From CAINVV01 sp963663005 (GTDB taxonomy: Bacteria > Bacteroidota > Bacteroidia > Bacteroidales > Prolixibacteraceae), in contig CAXXHH010000013.1 in the NCBI GenBank assembly GCA_963663005.2, positions 62,001 through 126,000 of the forward strand: 64,000 bases of DNA, given 5' to 3'. Numbering within the stretch: the first letter of the stretch is position 1; each line of letters starts with the position of its first letter. Below are positions 18,893 through 27,919 of this stretch, in pieces. A program made the position numbers and the translations under genes. The notes under the pieces are model-generated. The model saw nothing but the letters and a program-made list of their open reading frames with translations, had not been told where the DNA came from and searched no databases.

Positions 18893-19330
18893 ATGTCACA
18901 GGCAGAGATTCATACAGCTAAAGGAGTGATGAAAGTTAATTTCTATGATAATGATGCTCCGGGAACGGTTGCTAACTTTATTAAACTTTCCAAAGAAGGA
19001 TTTTACGATGGACTTACCTTTCACCGGGTAATCCCTGACTTTGTTATTCAGGGCGGATGTCCAAAAGGTACCGGTGTTGGCGGTCCTGGATACAAAATTA
19101 AGTGCGAGTTAGATGGCGATAATCAATATCACGACCGGGGAGTCTTATCCATGGCACATGCAGGAAGAGATACCGGTGGCTCACAATTCTTTATCTGCCA
19201 TAGCAGAAGCAACACCAAACATTTGGATCGTCAGCACACCTGCTTTGGTAAAGTGTATGAAGGACTGGAAGTTATTGATGCTATTCGTCAAGGAGACAAA
19301 ATCGAGAAGATTGTTATCATTGAAGGTTAA
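18893..19330 (+). CDS. Cyclophilin-type peptidyl-prolyl cis-trans isomerase
   Basis: Catalyses proline isomerisation during folding. Signatures: FHRVIPDFVIQGGCPKGTG, FFICHSR and HTCFGKVYEGLEV. No signal peptide, so cytoplasmic (PpiB-like). The start is taken at 18893 (MSQAEIHTAKG) because a promoter element lies inside the longer reading frame. The resulting 145 aa is the usual length of the small bacterial cyclophilins. Confidence 0.93.
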   Translation: MSQAEIHTAKGVMKVNFYDNDAPGTVANFIKLSKEGFYDGLTFHRVIPDFVIQGGCPKGTGVGGPGYKIKCELDGDNQYHDRGVLSMAHAGRDTGGSQFFICHSRSNTKHLDRQHTCFGKVYEGLEVIDAIRQGDKIEKIVIIEG

Positions 19331-19350
19331 TTGAATATTCGGATTTTTTA

Positions 19351-19428
19351 GTGAAAAGAGGAAAGTGAAAAGTGAATAATGACGTTTGCACTTTTCACTT
19401 TTCATTTTTCACTTTTCTCTTTCTTGTA
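19351..19428. repeat. GTGAAAA-type repeat in inverted arrangement
   Basis: A GTGAAAAG-rich stretch (19351-19375) is followed by its mirror, CACTTTTCACTTTTC (19390-19425), so the RNA can fold into a long imperfect hairpin. It lies between the cyclophilin gene and prfC and may weaken read-through. Confidence 0.65.
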
Positions 19429-19438
19429 ACAGGTTTTT

Positions 19439-21013
19439 ATGAGTTTAAAAGAAGAAATTCTGCGTCGCAGAACGTTTGGTATTGTCAGTCACCCGGATGC
19501 CGGAAAGACTACCCTTACTGAAAAATTGTTGCTTTTCGGTGGTGCTATTCACGTGGCAGGCGCTGTAAAAAGCAACAAGATAAAAAAGGGAGCCACTTCC
19601 GATTTCATGGAAATTGAACGGCAGAGAGGCATCTCGGTAGCTACGTCTGTGATGGGTTTCGAATACAGCGGTTATAAGATCAATATATTGGATACGCCTG
19701 GTCACCAGGATTTTCAGGAGGATACATTTCGTACCCTGACAGCGGTCGACAGCGTAATTATCGTGATTGATGCGGCGAAAGGCGTAGAACCTCAGACCGA
19801 AAAACTCATGAATGTCTGCCGGATGCGCAAGACACCGGTGATTGTTTTTATCAACAAAATGGATCGCCCCTCCGGTGATACGTTCGATCTTTTGGATGAC
19901 ATCGAAAAACAGTTAATGATTAAAGTTAGGCCGCTCAGTTGGCCTATCAATAACGGTCCGGAGTTTAAAGGAGTTTACAATATTTTTGACAGTAGCCTGA
20001 GCCTCTTTAATCCCAGCATCACTGACATTGAAAAGGGCATTCGCTTTGAGAATCTGAACGATCCAAATCTGGATAAACTAATCGGGAATGATGCGATTGT
20101 GCTGAGAGAAGACTTGGAGATGGTGGAAGGCATCTATCCCGATTTCGATCATTATCAGTACCTCGACGGTGAACTGGCTCCTGTATTTTTTGGGAGTGCA
20201 CTGTACAACTTTGGCGTTCGGGAATTACTGGACACGTTTGTAAAACTCGCACCCTCTCCCCGACCGAAAAAATCCGAGGAACGGTTGGTTCACCCTGAAG
20301 AAGAAGCATTTACCGGTTTCGTTTTCAAAATACATGCCAACATCGACCCCAACCATCGGAGTAGAATTGCATTTGTTAAAATCTGCTCAGGGATGTTTGA
20401 GCGTAACAAGAATTATCATCATATCCGATTGGGGAAAAACTTCAAATATTCAAGTCCGACAGCCTTCATGGCCGACAAGAAGGAGGTTATAGAAAATGCC
20501 TTTCCGGGAGACATTATAGGCTTACCTGACACCGGAAATTTCGTTATTGGCGATACTGTTACGGAAGGCGAGATCCTCCATTACAAGGGAATTCCATCCT
20601 TTTCGCCGGAAATATTCCGGTATATCGAAAACGCTGATCCGATGCGGTCAAAACAGCTGGCCAAAGGTGTAGACCAACTCATGGACGAAGGTGTGGCACA
20701 GCTGTTTACCAGTCAGTTAAATGGGCGCAGAATCATTGGGACTGTCGGCGCACTTCAGTTCGAGGTAATTGAATACCGCCTTGAACATGAATACACCGCC
20801 AAGTGCCGGTGGGAATCGATCTCGCTGCATAAAGCCTGCTGGATAGAGTGCGAGGAAAAAGCGATACTGGAAGACTTCAAGAAACGGAAGTACAACAAAA
20901 TGGCAACCGACAAACAGGGAAGAGACGTTTTTCTGGCTGACTCTTCTTTCATTTTAGATATGGCTCAGAGAGATTTTCCAAAGATCAAATTTCACTTTAC
21001 ATCGGAATTCTGA
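19439..21013 (+). CDS. prfC: Peptide chain release factor 3 (GTPase)
   Basis: Translational GTPase that removes RF1/RF2 from the ribosome after termination. G motifs: P-loop SHPDAGKTT, DTPGHQDF and NKMDR. The region FMEIERQRGISVATSVM is switch I. Length (524 aa) is standard for RF3. The start ATG at 19439 lies directly after the repeat element. It follows the cyclophilin gene on the same strand, with no functional link known. Confidence 0.96.
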   Translation: MSLKEEILRRRTFGIVSHPDAGKTTLTEKLLLFGGAIHVAGAVKSNKIKKGATSDFMEIERQRGISVATSVMGFEYSGYKINILDTPGHQDFQEDTFRTLTAVDSVIIVIDAAKGVEPQTEKLMNVCRMRKTPVIVFINKMDRPSGDTFDLLDDIEKQLMIKVRPLSWPINNGPEFKGVYNIFDSSLSLFNPSITDIEKGIRFENLNDPNLDKLIGNDAIVLREDLEMVEGIYPDFDHYQYLDGELAPVFFGSALYNFGVRELLDTFVKLAPSPRPKKSEERLVHPEEEAFTGFVFKIHANIDPNHRSRIAFVKICSGMFERNKNYHHIRLGKNFKYSSPTAFMADKKEVIENAFPGDIIGLPDTGNFVIGDTVTEGEILHYKGIPSFSPEIFRYIENADPMRSKQLAKGVDQLMDEGVAQLFTSQLNGRRIIGTVGALQFEVIEYRLEHEYTAKCRWESISLHKACWIECEEKAILEDFKKRKYNKMATDKQGRDVFLADSSFILDMAQRDFPKIKFHFTSEF

Positions 21014-21114
21014 TTCGGGATTCGTAAATCTGCGCCACAGGATCCAAAACATCGTCGACTAATGCCCATGAAGCCATATGGTTATGAGGCTAAACTACTA
21101 ATAATATAACACGT

Positions 21115-22038
21115 ATGAGAAGGATTTTTGTACTTTTATTATTACTGATATCAGTCAGTCCTTTATTTTCACAAACGAGAGAGAGCGCAATTGGAAGTTC
21201 GGAAGAGGTCATTTACGGACGAAAAAATGGCATGGCTCTCACAATGAATGTTCTAACTCCGAAGGCTAAATCGAATAACAAAGGTATAATTCTGGCTGTC
21301 AGTGCCGGTCTGCAATCCAGTTTTGATATGGCGCTTGAATGGTCGAACAGCATTGCGCAGCCATATCTGATGAAGGGATACACCGTTTTTGCAGTATGCC
21401 ATGGTTCAGCTCCAAAATATAATAATCTGGAGATAGTTGCCGATATGCACCGCGCTGTTCGTTTTATCAGATACAACGCATCCAAATACGCAATTGATCC
21501 AAATAAACTCGGAATTACCGGCGCTTCCTCCGGCGGATATATTTCGCTGATGATGGGAACAACGGGTGCAGAAGCGGACGTGAATGCCAAAGATCCTGTT
21601 GACAGGGTCCCAGGAAACGTGCAAGCCGTTGCGTGCTTTTTCCCTCCAACGGATTTCCTGAATTTTGGAAAGACTGGCGAAATTTCGATGGGAACAGGAC
21701 TGCTTTCAGATTACCGTGCGGCTTTTGAATTCAGTAATTGGAATAAGCAGGAAAGGCATTTCGAACTCATCACCGACCAGGCAAAACTCCTCGAAATCGG
21801 GCGTCAGATCTCCCCTATCTATAAGGTGTCGCAACAATCTGCCCCAACATTAATCGCACATGGTGACATGGATGAACTGATCCCATTGCAGCAATCACAG
21901 TCGTTTATTCAAAAATTGAAGGAATTTAATGTGCCCTGTGAACTAATGATCAAACCAGGTGGAACCCACAAAGTATGGCCGGATATCATGGTATATTTGG
22001 GTGCTTTTTCGGACTGGTTTGACAGATATTTAAAGTAA
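21115..22038 (+). CDS. Secreted alpha/beta-hydrolase
   Basis: Signal peptide at residues 1-20 (LLLLLISVSPLFSQ). The core has the nucleophile elbow GASSGGY (Ser about residue 141), the Asp region HGDMDELIPL and the terminal His in GGTHKVWP. This is the dienelactone-hydrolase/BD-FAE-like esterase fold. No substrate can be named. The last 9 bases overlap the convergent archaemetzincin gene. Confidence 0.82.
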   Translation: MRRIFVLLLLLISVSPLFSQTRESAIGSSEEVIYGRKNGMALTMNVLTPKAKSNNKGIILAVSAGLQSSFDMALEWSNSIAQPYLMKGYTVFAVCHGSAPKYNNLEIVADMHRAVRFIRYNASKYAIDPNKLGITGASSGGYISLMMGTTGAEADVNAKDPVDRVPGNVQAVACFFPPTDFLNFGKTGEISMGTGLLSDYRAAFEFSNWNKQERHFELITDQAKLLEIGRQISPIYKVSQQSAPTLIAHGDMDELIPLQQSQSFIQKLKEFNVPCELMIKPGGTHKVWPDIMVYLGAFSDWFDRYLK

Positions 22039-22554
22039 CTGACTGCACGAATGACAAAGTTTGTAGCTTTTTTGATCAATATCCTCTACATACGTACTCG
22101 ACCGCATTACGCAAGACTGAACATGGCAATGTACTAATCCAAATGTGTGCCCTAACTCGTGAATTACCTCTTTTCGAAAACGTTCGACCAATATCTTATC
22201 ATCTCTTTTTAATCCGTATCGCTCATTTCTGAGCCTAAAAATGGATGCAATGCCGGCCCTTCCGTTTAAGTAAGCCTGTCCAAAAATGTATGTCAAAATC
22301 GGAATAAAAAGATCGACATCGAATAACCCAATTGTTTTTGTCGAATCAGAAGCAAACCGGGCATCCACTTCTTTCAGCAGATTAAAACCGTTGTACTGCT
22401 TTCTGGCTGAATTATAAAATTCACTCAGGTCGAGATGCCCTTCTCTTGCCTTAACGGGAAGGCCAAATTCATGTTCAACATCCTGAACAATCATTTCAAG
22501 AAGCTCATTCTCAAAATACCCAAACGAAATTAGTACAATATTTTCCAGCTTCAT
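22030..22554 (-). CDS. Archaemetzincin-family zinc metallopeptidase
   Basis: The extended zinc site HELGHTFGLVH is at residues 132-142. It is followed by C143, C148-VM (the metzincin Met) and a C167-x-x-C170 pair, the second zinc knuckle typical of archaemetzincins. There is no signal peptide (174 aa), so it is probably cytoplasmic, with an unknown physiological substrate. It starts 13 bases after the response-regulator gene and may be co-transcribed with it, although a regulatory link is not evident. Confidence 0.9.
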   Translation of the reverse strand: MKLENIVLISFGYFENELLEMIVQDVEHEFGLPVKAREGHLDLSEFYNSARKQYNGFNLLKEVDARFASDSTKTIGLFDVDLFIPILTYIFGQAYLNGRAGIASIFRLRNERYGLKRDDKILVERFRKEVIHELGHTFGLVHCHVQSCVMRSSTYVEDIDQKSYKLCHSCSQLL

Positions 22555-22567
22555 TCAATTACTGAAC

Positions 22568-23911
22568 TTACTTTTTATTAGGCTTCAAATCGTATTTCTT
22601 AATCTTATTGTATAGAGTGACTCTGTCAACTTTCAGCGCCTTGGCAGAAGCGGAAATATTCCAGTCGTATTTGTTAAGTATTTGTAAGATATGTTTCTTC
22701 CCCAGATCGTCGAGGCTTTCGAAAGTCGGATTAGCGGTTTCTTTCCATAATGGGAGATCTTTCTCGCTAATTTTTTTTCCATTGCCCACGACAATTGCTC
22801 TTTCAATCATATTCTCCAACTCCCTTATATTTCCCGGGAAAGGATAATCCTCTATTCTTTTCAAGGCAGAAGAATCGATGGTCATCGGAGGCTTGTTCAT
22901 TGAAAGGCAGTACTTTTTGATAAAGTGTTCCACTAAAAGCGGAATATCCTCGGTACGTTCGCGCAGTGGCGGAACATGGATATTCACAACATTTAGCCGG
23001 TAAAAAAGATCCTCGCGAAATGTTCCCTTTTCGACCATATTTTTCAAGTCCCGGTTGGTGGCGCAAATTACCCTAAAATCTGAGGTAATCTCCTTGTTCC
23101 CTCCTACCCTCATAAAACTCTTCGTCTCCAGTACCCTTAAAAGCTCAACCTGCATTTTGGATGAAATCGTTGCAATCTCATCCAAAAAAATAGTTCCGCT
23201 ATCGGCCATTTCAAATCGCCCTTTTCTATTATATACAGCACCGGTAAAGGCGCCTTTTTCATGACCAAATAGTTCACTTTCCAATAGACTTTCAGTCAGA
23301 GCGCCACAATGTACACTTACCATCGGGAAAAATCTGCGGGGGGAATTTGCATGAATAGCCTTGGCAACGAGCTCTTTACCTGTCCCGCTTTCTCCTGTAA
23401 TTATTACAGAAGCGTTTGAATTGGCTACGCTTTCAATTTCGTGAAAAACCATTTGCATGGAAACACTATTGCCAATGATATCCTCCACATTCTCGAGTGA
23501 AATAACCCTGTCTTTCAGCAATTCATTTTCTTCGACGAGCGAAATCTGTCTGGAAGCATTCCGTATTAAATGAGAAAGATCATCCGGATCAAAAGGTTTG
23601 GTCACATAATCGAATGCGCCATCCTTCAATGCCTGCACTGCCGTGTCGACCGTTGCAAAGGCAGTCATTATGATAACAATAGAATCCTTTCGCAGAGATT
23701 TGATTCTTTTTAACATCTCCAACCCATCCATTCCCGGCATTTTTATATCAGCCAGGACGATGTCAAAATTATCCGATTGTAGAATGGATAATGCCTTTTT
23801 AGCATTCTCAGCGCACTCAACCCGATAACCATCTTCAATAAACCAATTGAACAAAGAATCCCTAACAGATTCTTCGTCATCGACAATCAGGATAGAAACT
23901 TTTTTACTCAT
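22568..23911 (-). CDS. NtrC-family sigma-54-dependent response regulator
   Basis: Receiver domain (1-120, phospho-acceptor D55 in LADIKMPG, conserved Lys in TKPFDP), AAA+ domain (~140-370) and a Fis-type HTH (~400-445). Walker A is GESGTGKE (173-180). The sigma-54 contact loop GAFTGA is intact at 220-225. It lies 11 bases after a histidine kinase on the same strand. The four-gene module upstream has a sigma-54-like promoter (30575-30590), making that operon the likely target. Confidence 0.95.
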   Translation of the reverse strand: MSKKVSILIVDDEESVRDSLFNWFIEDGYRVECAENAKKALSILQSDNFDIVLADIKMPGMDGLEMLKRIKSLRKDSIVIIMTAFATVDTAVQALKDGAFDYVTKPFDPDDLSHLIRNASRQISLVEENELLKDRVISLENVEDIIGNSVSMQMVFHEIESVANSNASVIITGESGTGKELVAKAIHANSPRRFFPMVSVHCGALTESLLESELFGHEKGAFTGAVYNRKGRFEMADSGTIFLDEIATISSKMQVELLRVLETKSFMRVGGNKEITSDFRVICATNRDLKNMVEKGTFREDLFYRLNVVNIHVPPLRERTEDIPLLVEHFIKKYCLSMNKPPMTIDSSALKRIEDYPFPGNIRELENMIERAIVVGNGKKISEKDLPLWKETANPTFESLDDLGKKHILQILNKYDWNISASAKALKVDRVTLYNKIKKYDLKPNKK

Positions 23912-23922
23912 GTGATATCTAT

Positions 23923-25593
23923 TTAATTCTTTATCAATGGCAAGGTAATGATTAAGGTCGTTCCCTTACCTCGTTCGGATTTCACCTCGGCTTTTCCCTT
24001 GTGATTTTGAATGATGCCATGAACGATGGCCAGGCCCAAACCGATACCACTTACATTTTCCTTTGTTGAGAAGAATGGTTCAAAGATGTGTGGAATGTCC
24101 TCTTCCGAGATTCCGATTCCATTGTCAGATATCTCAATTCGGATATGATCTTCATCCGGATTTGAAGTTCGAAAAACGACTTCACCATTCTCAGACACCG
24201 CTTCCGAGGCGTTTACCAGCATTCCGATGCATGCCTGTTTGATTTGATTCGGACTGCAATTAATTAAATCCGGCTTGGCCGAAAAATCGGATATAAAATT
24301 GACGTTCGCTATTTTCATCGGGTGAGACATCAGCTCATACGTTTCCGATAATATTTCATGCAGGTGTTTGGGTTCAAATCCATCCTGATCCTTTCTTGAA
24401 AAATCGAGCAATCCCTTTACAATATCACCACAGCGTTTCGTCTCATTCTCGATTAGTTTAAGGTTCTTCTGCATTTGTTCCTTTTTGACCGGATCGATAT
24501 CCTGGTTTCCTAACTGCTTCTGTATCAGTTTTGCATAGATTAATATCCCGGACAATGGATTATTTATTTCATGAGCAACTGACAGTGAGAGCTTACCGAG
24601 GGATGCAATTCTTTCGACATTGATCAGCTCCTTTTGCGCCTGGCCTAACTCCTCGGACTTCTTTTGCACTTTATATTCAAGTTGTTGCGACCAATTATGC
24701 AGTTCATTGGTAGCAGACTGCAGATTATCCAACATGTCATTGAATGCGTACGAGACCATTCTCATATCCGATAGCTGATGCGGGGTAATTTCGAGCCTGG
24801 TGCTCCTGTCCCCTTTTGCGACGGCTTCACTCGCCTTAATGATGGCATTCAGCGGATTTTTAATCTTCTTTCTGGTAAAGAAGAACAAAAACAATAAAAG
24901 TAAAACGGTGAGGAAAGATGCCAGCAGAAAATAATTTGTGGTAGAATCCTTCAACGCCAGATCGAGTCCGCCGAGAGGCATTTTGATAATCAGCGAACCA
25001 AGAACCTCCTCATCCGGACTATGAGCGTGACAGGAACTAGTATAGCAGGATTTTCGGTTTAAGATTGGCGATTTTATGAGTAAGTGCCTCGCATTATTAT
25101 TGTTATGATTCATGCTGCACTCACTGTTAATATCAATGATCCTGTAAGATTTCTCCTTTGTGGAGAACATTGTGTTGAAATTTTTGTGGCAACTGATGCA
25201 ATCAGGATCGCTGTGATTCGTCGTGTCGTTGACAATCGATGAATAAACCAGGTTATTGGCCTTATCGTAGAGATTTACATCGTCAATACCTGACATTGTG
25301 TTGATTACATCCAGAGTACCCTGAAGAGATGTCCTGTCATTTTCGAGCATCGAGCGATAAAGGGCTCCCTGAACGATGAAGCCAATGTTGTTTCCATTCT
25401 CCTGAATGACCGATTTCATATACTCTTCGTTAACCGAGCGAAAGACGATTCCGAACGATAGAAACAGGAAAAAGGCAGATATTGTAATAATTATCACCAC
25501 CCTGCCATAAATTGAGGATCGAAATTTCACATATCCGCTAATAATCGGCATTCCGACGTATGGATTTTCAGATATCTTCTTTCTCCAGCCCAT
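23923..25593 (-). CDS. Membrane histidine kinase with periplasmic heme-type motifs
   Basis: TM1 is at about 31-52, a periplasmic domain at 55-215, TM2 at about 220-240, then HAMP, a coiled coil, HisKA (phospho-acceptor H341 in SVAHEINNP) and HATPase_c. The periplasmic domain has a canonical c-type heme motif, C132-I-S-C-H136, and a CX4CH variant, C183...C188-H189. Both suggest covalent heme and redox or gas sensing. It is paired with the NtrC-type regulator 11 bases downstream. A strong terminator separates it from the redox module, so it has its own promoter somewhere in 25594-25800, where I saw no clear -7 element. Confidence 0.9.
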   Translation of the reverse strand: MGWRKKISENPYVGMPIISGYVKFRSSIYGRVVIIITISAFFLFLSFGIVFRSVNEEYMKSVIQENGNNIGFIVQGALYRSMLENDRTSLQGTLDVINTMSGIDDVNLYDKANNLVYSSIVNDTTNHSDPDCISCHKNFNTMFSTKEKSYRIIDINSECSMNHNNNNARHLLIKSPILNRKSCYTSSCHAHSPDEEVLGSLIIKMPLGGLDLALKDSTTNYFLLASFLTVLLLLFLFFFTRKKIKNPLNAIIKASEAVAKGDRSTRLEITPHQLSDMRMVSYAFNDMLDNLQSATNELHNWSQQLEYKVQKKSEELGQAQKELINVERIASLGKLSLSVAHEINNPLSGILIYAKLIQKQLGNQDIDPVKKEQMQKNLKLIENETKRCGDIVKGLLDFSRKDQDGFEPKHLHEILSETYELMSHPMKIANVNFISDFSAKPDLINCSPNQIKQACIGMLVNASEAVSENGEVVFRTSNPDEDHIRIEISDNGIGISEEDIPHIFEPFFSTKENVSGIGLGLAIVHGIIQNHKGKAEVKSERGKGTTLIITLPLIKN

Positions 25594-25800
25594 TGTGTCT
25601 TCGAATAAGAAAAGTGTTATTAAAAATTGCTCAAAACGGCAGTCTATCAGGTCTGATTGATTTTTCTAAGCGTACCGAATGCTAAGGTAATCTCAAAATT
25701 TTAAAAAACGGTTCAAAAGTTCAGAAACTGTTTAAATTTCGTTCATTTTGATTTTTATGCTTACCACGAATCCGACACGGTAAGCCAGATATTCGTATAA

Positions 25801-25841
25801 AAAACAGAAGCGATGTCATGTTCACATCGCTTCTGTTTTTT
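25801..25841 (-). terminator. Strong hairpin terminator ending the redox module
   Basis: A 16-bp perfect stem (25801-25816 with 25824-25839), a 7-base loop and flanking A/T tracts on both sides. It begins 8 bases after the stop of the last module gene. It uncouples the structural operon from the kinase-regulator pair. Confidence 0.88.
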
Positions 25842-25848
25842 ATTATTA

Positions 25849-26622
25849 TCAGAAATATTCCGGACCATATTCCTGTTTCCCAAGACTATTAAAGTGCGGG
25901 TATTTGGATTTGGTTCCCAGGAAGCTACGTTGAAAATCCTGCCAGACTTCATTCGGCAATTCGGACAATGGATGATCAATCAATTCACCTCCGTCCTGCA
26001 GCACAAGATTGGAAGGTTCTTCGGTATATCTTTCCACGGAAGCAGCCAAAAAGTCTTTAAATCGCTCAATTTCTTTGGCCGACCAGTTAGTCGCTTCTTC
26101 AGCAAGATAGAAGGAGTTTGTTTCGGCAATCCATCTGGAAGGTTTGATCTTGTACATCCACCCTTTCATGTAAGGATCTTCGTTTAAAAGATTTGGATTT
26201 TCGAGCAAAAGCTGATTGTTGTTAATAATCTCTCCCGAGATCGGGGATGCAATTTTCAACGAATTGCCTTTGTGTTCAATATCGATCAGAAAATCCCCCT
26301 TCTGGATTATCTCGCCAGGTTGTTTAAGCCTTTTAACCTTTACTTCACCGGTCAGATGCAAGAGGAGATCGTCTATTCCCACCCTGGCTAAGCCTTCCTT
26401 ATCGAGGTGTGTCCAGGTATGGTTTTTACTAAAGAATATTCCTTGCGGGATTCTTAAGGCATTGGCAGTTAATGCTCCCAATTTTTTTTGAATCTCTTTA
26501 GAAATCTTTACCTGCTTGTTTAGAATCATCCAGAAAGGAATTAATATGGCAAAAAATACAACGATGGCCAAGTATTCCAGTCCTTTCGTCTCAAAAATGT
26601 TGTGGTAACTAAATCCGTCCAT
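25849..26622 (-). CDS. Membrane-anchored GcvH-like protein
   Basis: 257 aa. One N-terminal membrane helix (about 16-35, YLAIVVFFAILIPFWMIL) precedes a GcvH/biotinyl-lipoyl-like domain (~57-165; NHTW, VGIDD, SPISGEI). At the hairpin where GcvH carries the lipoyl-lysine, the sequence is H117-K-G-N120, with Gly at the aligned position, so lipoylation is doubtful. A C-terminal extension has LQDGGEL (208-214) and EVWQDFQ, shared with the fusion protein at 28822-30501. It is the last gene of the HybAB-like module, 61 bases after the HybB-like gene. Database annotation as glycine cleavage H protein would be misleading. Function unknown. Confidence 0.8.
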   Translation of the reverse strand: MDGFSYHNIFETKGLEYLAIVVFFAILIPFWMILNKQVKISKEIQKKLGALTANALRIPQGIFFSKNHTWTHLDKEGLARVGIDDLLLHLTGEVKVKRLKQPGEIIQKGDFLIDIEHKGNSLKIASPISGEIINNNQLLLENPNLLNEDPYMKGWMYKIKPSRWIAETNSFYLAEEATNWSAKEIERFKDFLAASVERYTEEPSNLVLQDGGELIDHPLSELPNEVWQDFQRSFLGTKSKYPHFNSLGKQEYGPEYF

Positions 26623-26683
26623 AATGTTGATTTTTAATTATTAAACTTATTCAGACTATATATTTGATGTCTAGATATCGACT

Positions 26684-27919
26684 TCAATGTTCATTTTCCT
26701 GAGCCCATGCCGGAGATTCTCTCAAAACAGGCATTCTGCGTACAACCCATCTGAAGATCCATATTTCGGTAAATATGACGGCAAAGGTAACGACAATTTC
26801 CATCCACGATGGAACATAATGCACTGCAGCATCCCATCTGAACCCGATAACGGTTACATTCAATCTGTTCAGAATTACCCCAATCATTGTCAGGATAGCC
26901 GCCAGGCGTATCATAAATATATTCCGGGTTCTATAGCTATAGAAGAAGAGTAGCATCGGAATAAACACAAATCCGATCATCTCAACCAAAAACCAATAAC
27001 CCATCGGTGTATTCAACAAACCCCAATTTCTTCCGTGGATGAAAACCAGGAATTGAAGAAAGAAATAGGCGAACATGGCCAATGCACATATTTTTGAAAG
27101 TCCGTGAATGATTCCGTCATGCGATTTGATATTCTTCTCGCTCAATTGATTGAAAAAGACTTTGTGACTGATGGACCCCTCAAAAATGACCATCGACAAA
27201 CCGGCAAAAATGCTGGAAACCAAAAATAGTACCGGTATAAATTCGTTATACCACAGTGGATGAATTTTCTCTTTTGCCATAAGATATAAAGCTCCCAAAC
27301 CGGACTGGTGCAAGGTAGACAAAGTTATTCCAAAGATAACTGCGCCAATAGTCAGACCTTTAAGAATTTTGGTCATCCGTTTTGCTCCGAGCCATTCTGC
27401 AATTGCAGGTGAAAATTCCAGAAGCTCTGCAATCATGTAAAGCAAAAAGTGCCAGGCAACAAGAAACAGCACAGAACTGGTACCCCAGTTATTGCCAATA
27501 ATGGGATTTACGACATTCCATGGCCTTCCAAGATCAAGAAGCAAAGCTCCTGTGTAGAAAGCATATGCGAGGAATCCGTTCAAAACAGTCACCCTGACAA
27601 TTGAGTGGTATTTTTTCATGTTCAGGATATAAACCATGAAAGTAAGTACGTAGGCACCACCTGCAAACGCAACACCTGTCACAACATCAAAACCGATCCA
27701 TAATCCCCATGGAACTTCCTGCGACAGGTTAGTAATGGAACCAAGTCCTTTCCAGAACCTGATCACAATGAGTGCCACCCCCAGCAGAACAATGGGAAAT
27801 GATATGATATTAAAGGGAGTAAGAAGCTTGCTTTTGGATTTTAACTCACTTCTTAAGAATTTCAAAGTCGAACTGCCGTCGTTGTCTTTGAAAGTAGTTT
27901 GTGCCTTGCTATTATTCAT
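26684..27919 (-). CDS. HybB/NrfD-like quinone-reactive membrane subunit
   Basis: About ten transmembrane helices in the PsrC/NrfD fold. The LHQSGLGALYLM segment is typical of the HybB branch. These proteins pass electrons between a periplasmic iron-sulfur subunit and the quinone pool. The start is taken at ATG 27917-27919 (MNNSKAQ), inside a longer ORF, because ATGAATAA there overlaps the stop of the HybA-like gene by 8 bases, which implies translational coupling. No hydrogenase or molybdoenzyme catalytic subunit is in the window. Confidence 0.9.
   Translation of the reverse strand: MNNSKAQTTFKDNDGSSTLKFLRSELKSKSKLLTPFNIISFPIVLLGVALIVIRFWKGLGSITNLSQEVPWGLWIGFDVVTGVAFAGGAYVLTFMVYILNMKKYHSIVRVTVLNGFLAYAFYTGALLLDLGRPWNVVNPIIGNNWGTSSVLFLVAWHFLLYMIAELLEFSPAIAEWLGAKRMTKILKGLTIGAVIFGITLSTLHQSGLGALYLMAKEKIHPLWYNEFIPVLFLVSSIFAGLSMVIFEGSISHKVFFNQLSEKNIKSHDGIIHGLSKICALAMFAYFFLQFLVFIHGRNWGLLNTPMGYWFLVEMIGFVFIPMLLFFYSYRTRNIFMIRLAAILTMIGVILNRLNVTVIGFRWDAAVHYVPSWMEIVVTFAVIFTEIWIFRWVVRRMPVLRESPAWAQENEH

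Noticed and set aside
25849..26622. Annotation as glycine cleavage system H protein
   Set aside because: The lipoyl-lysine position is not Lys, the protein has an N-terminal membrane helix, and no gcvP/gcvT is nearby.
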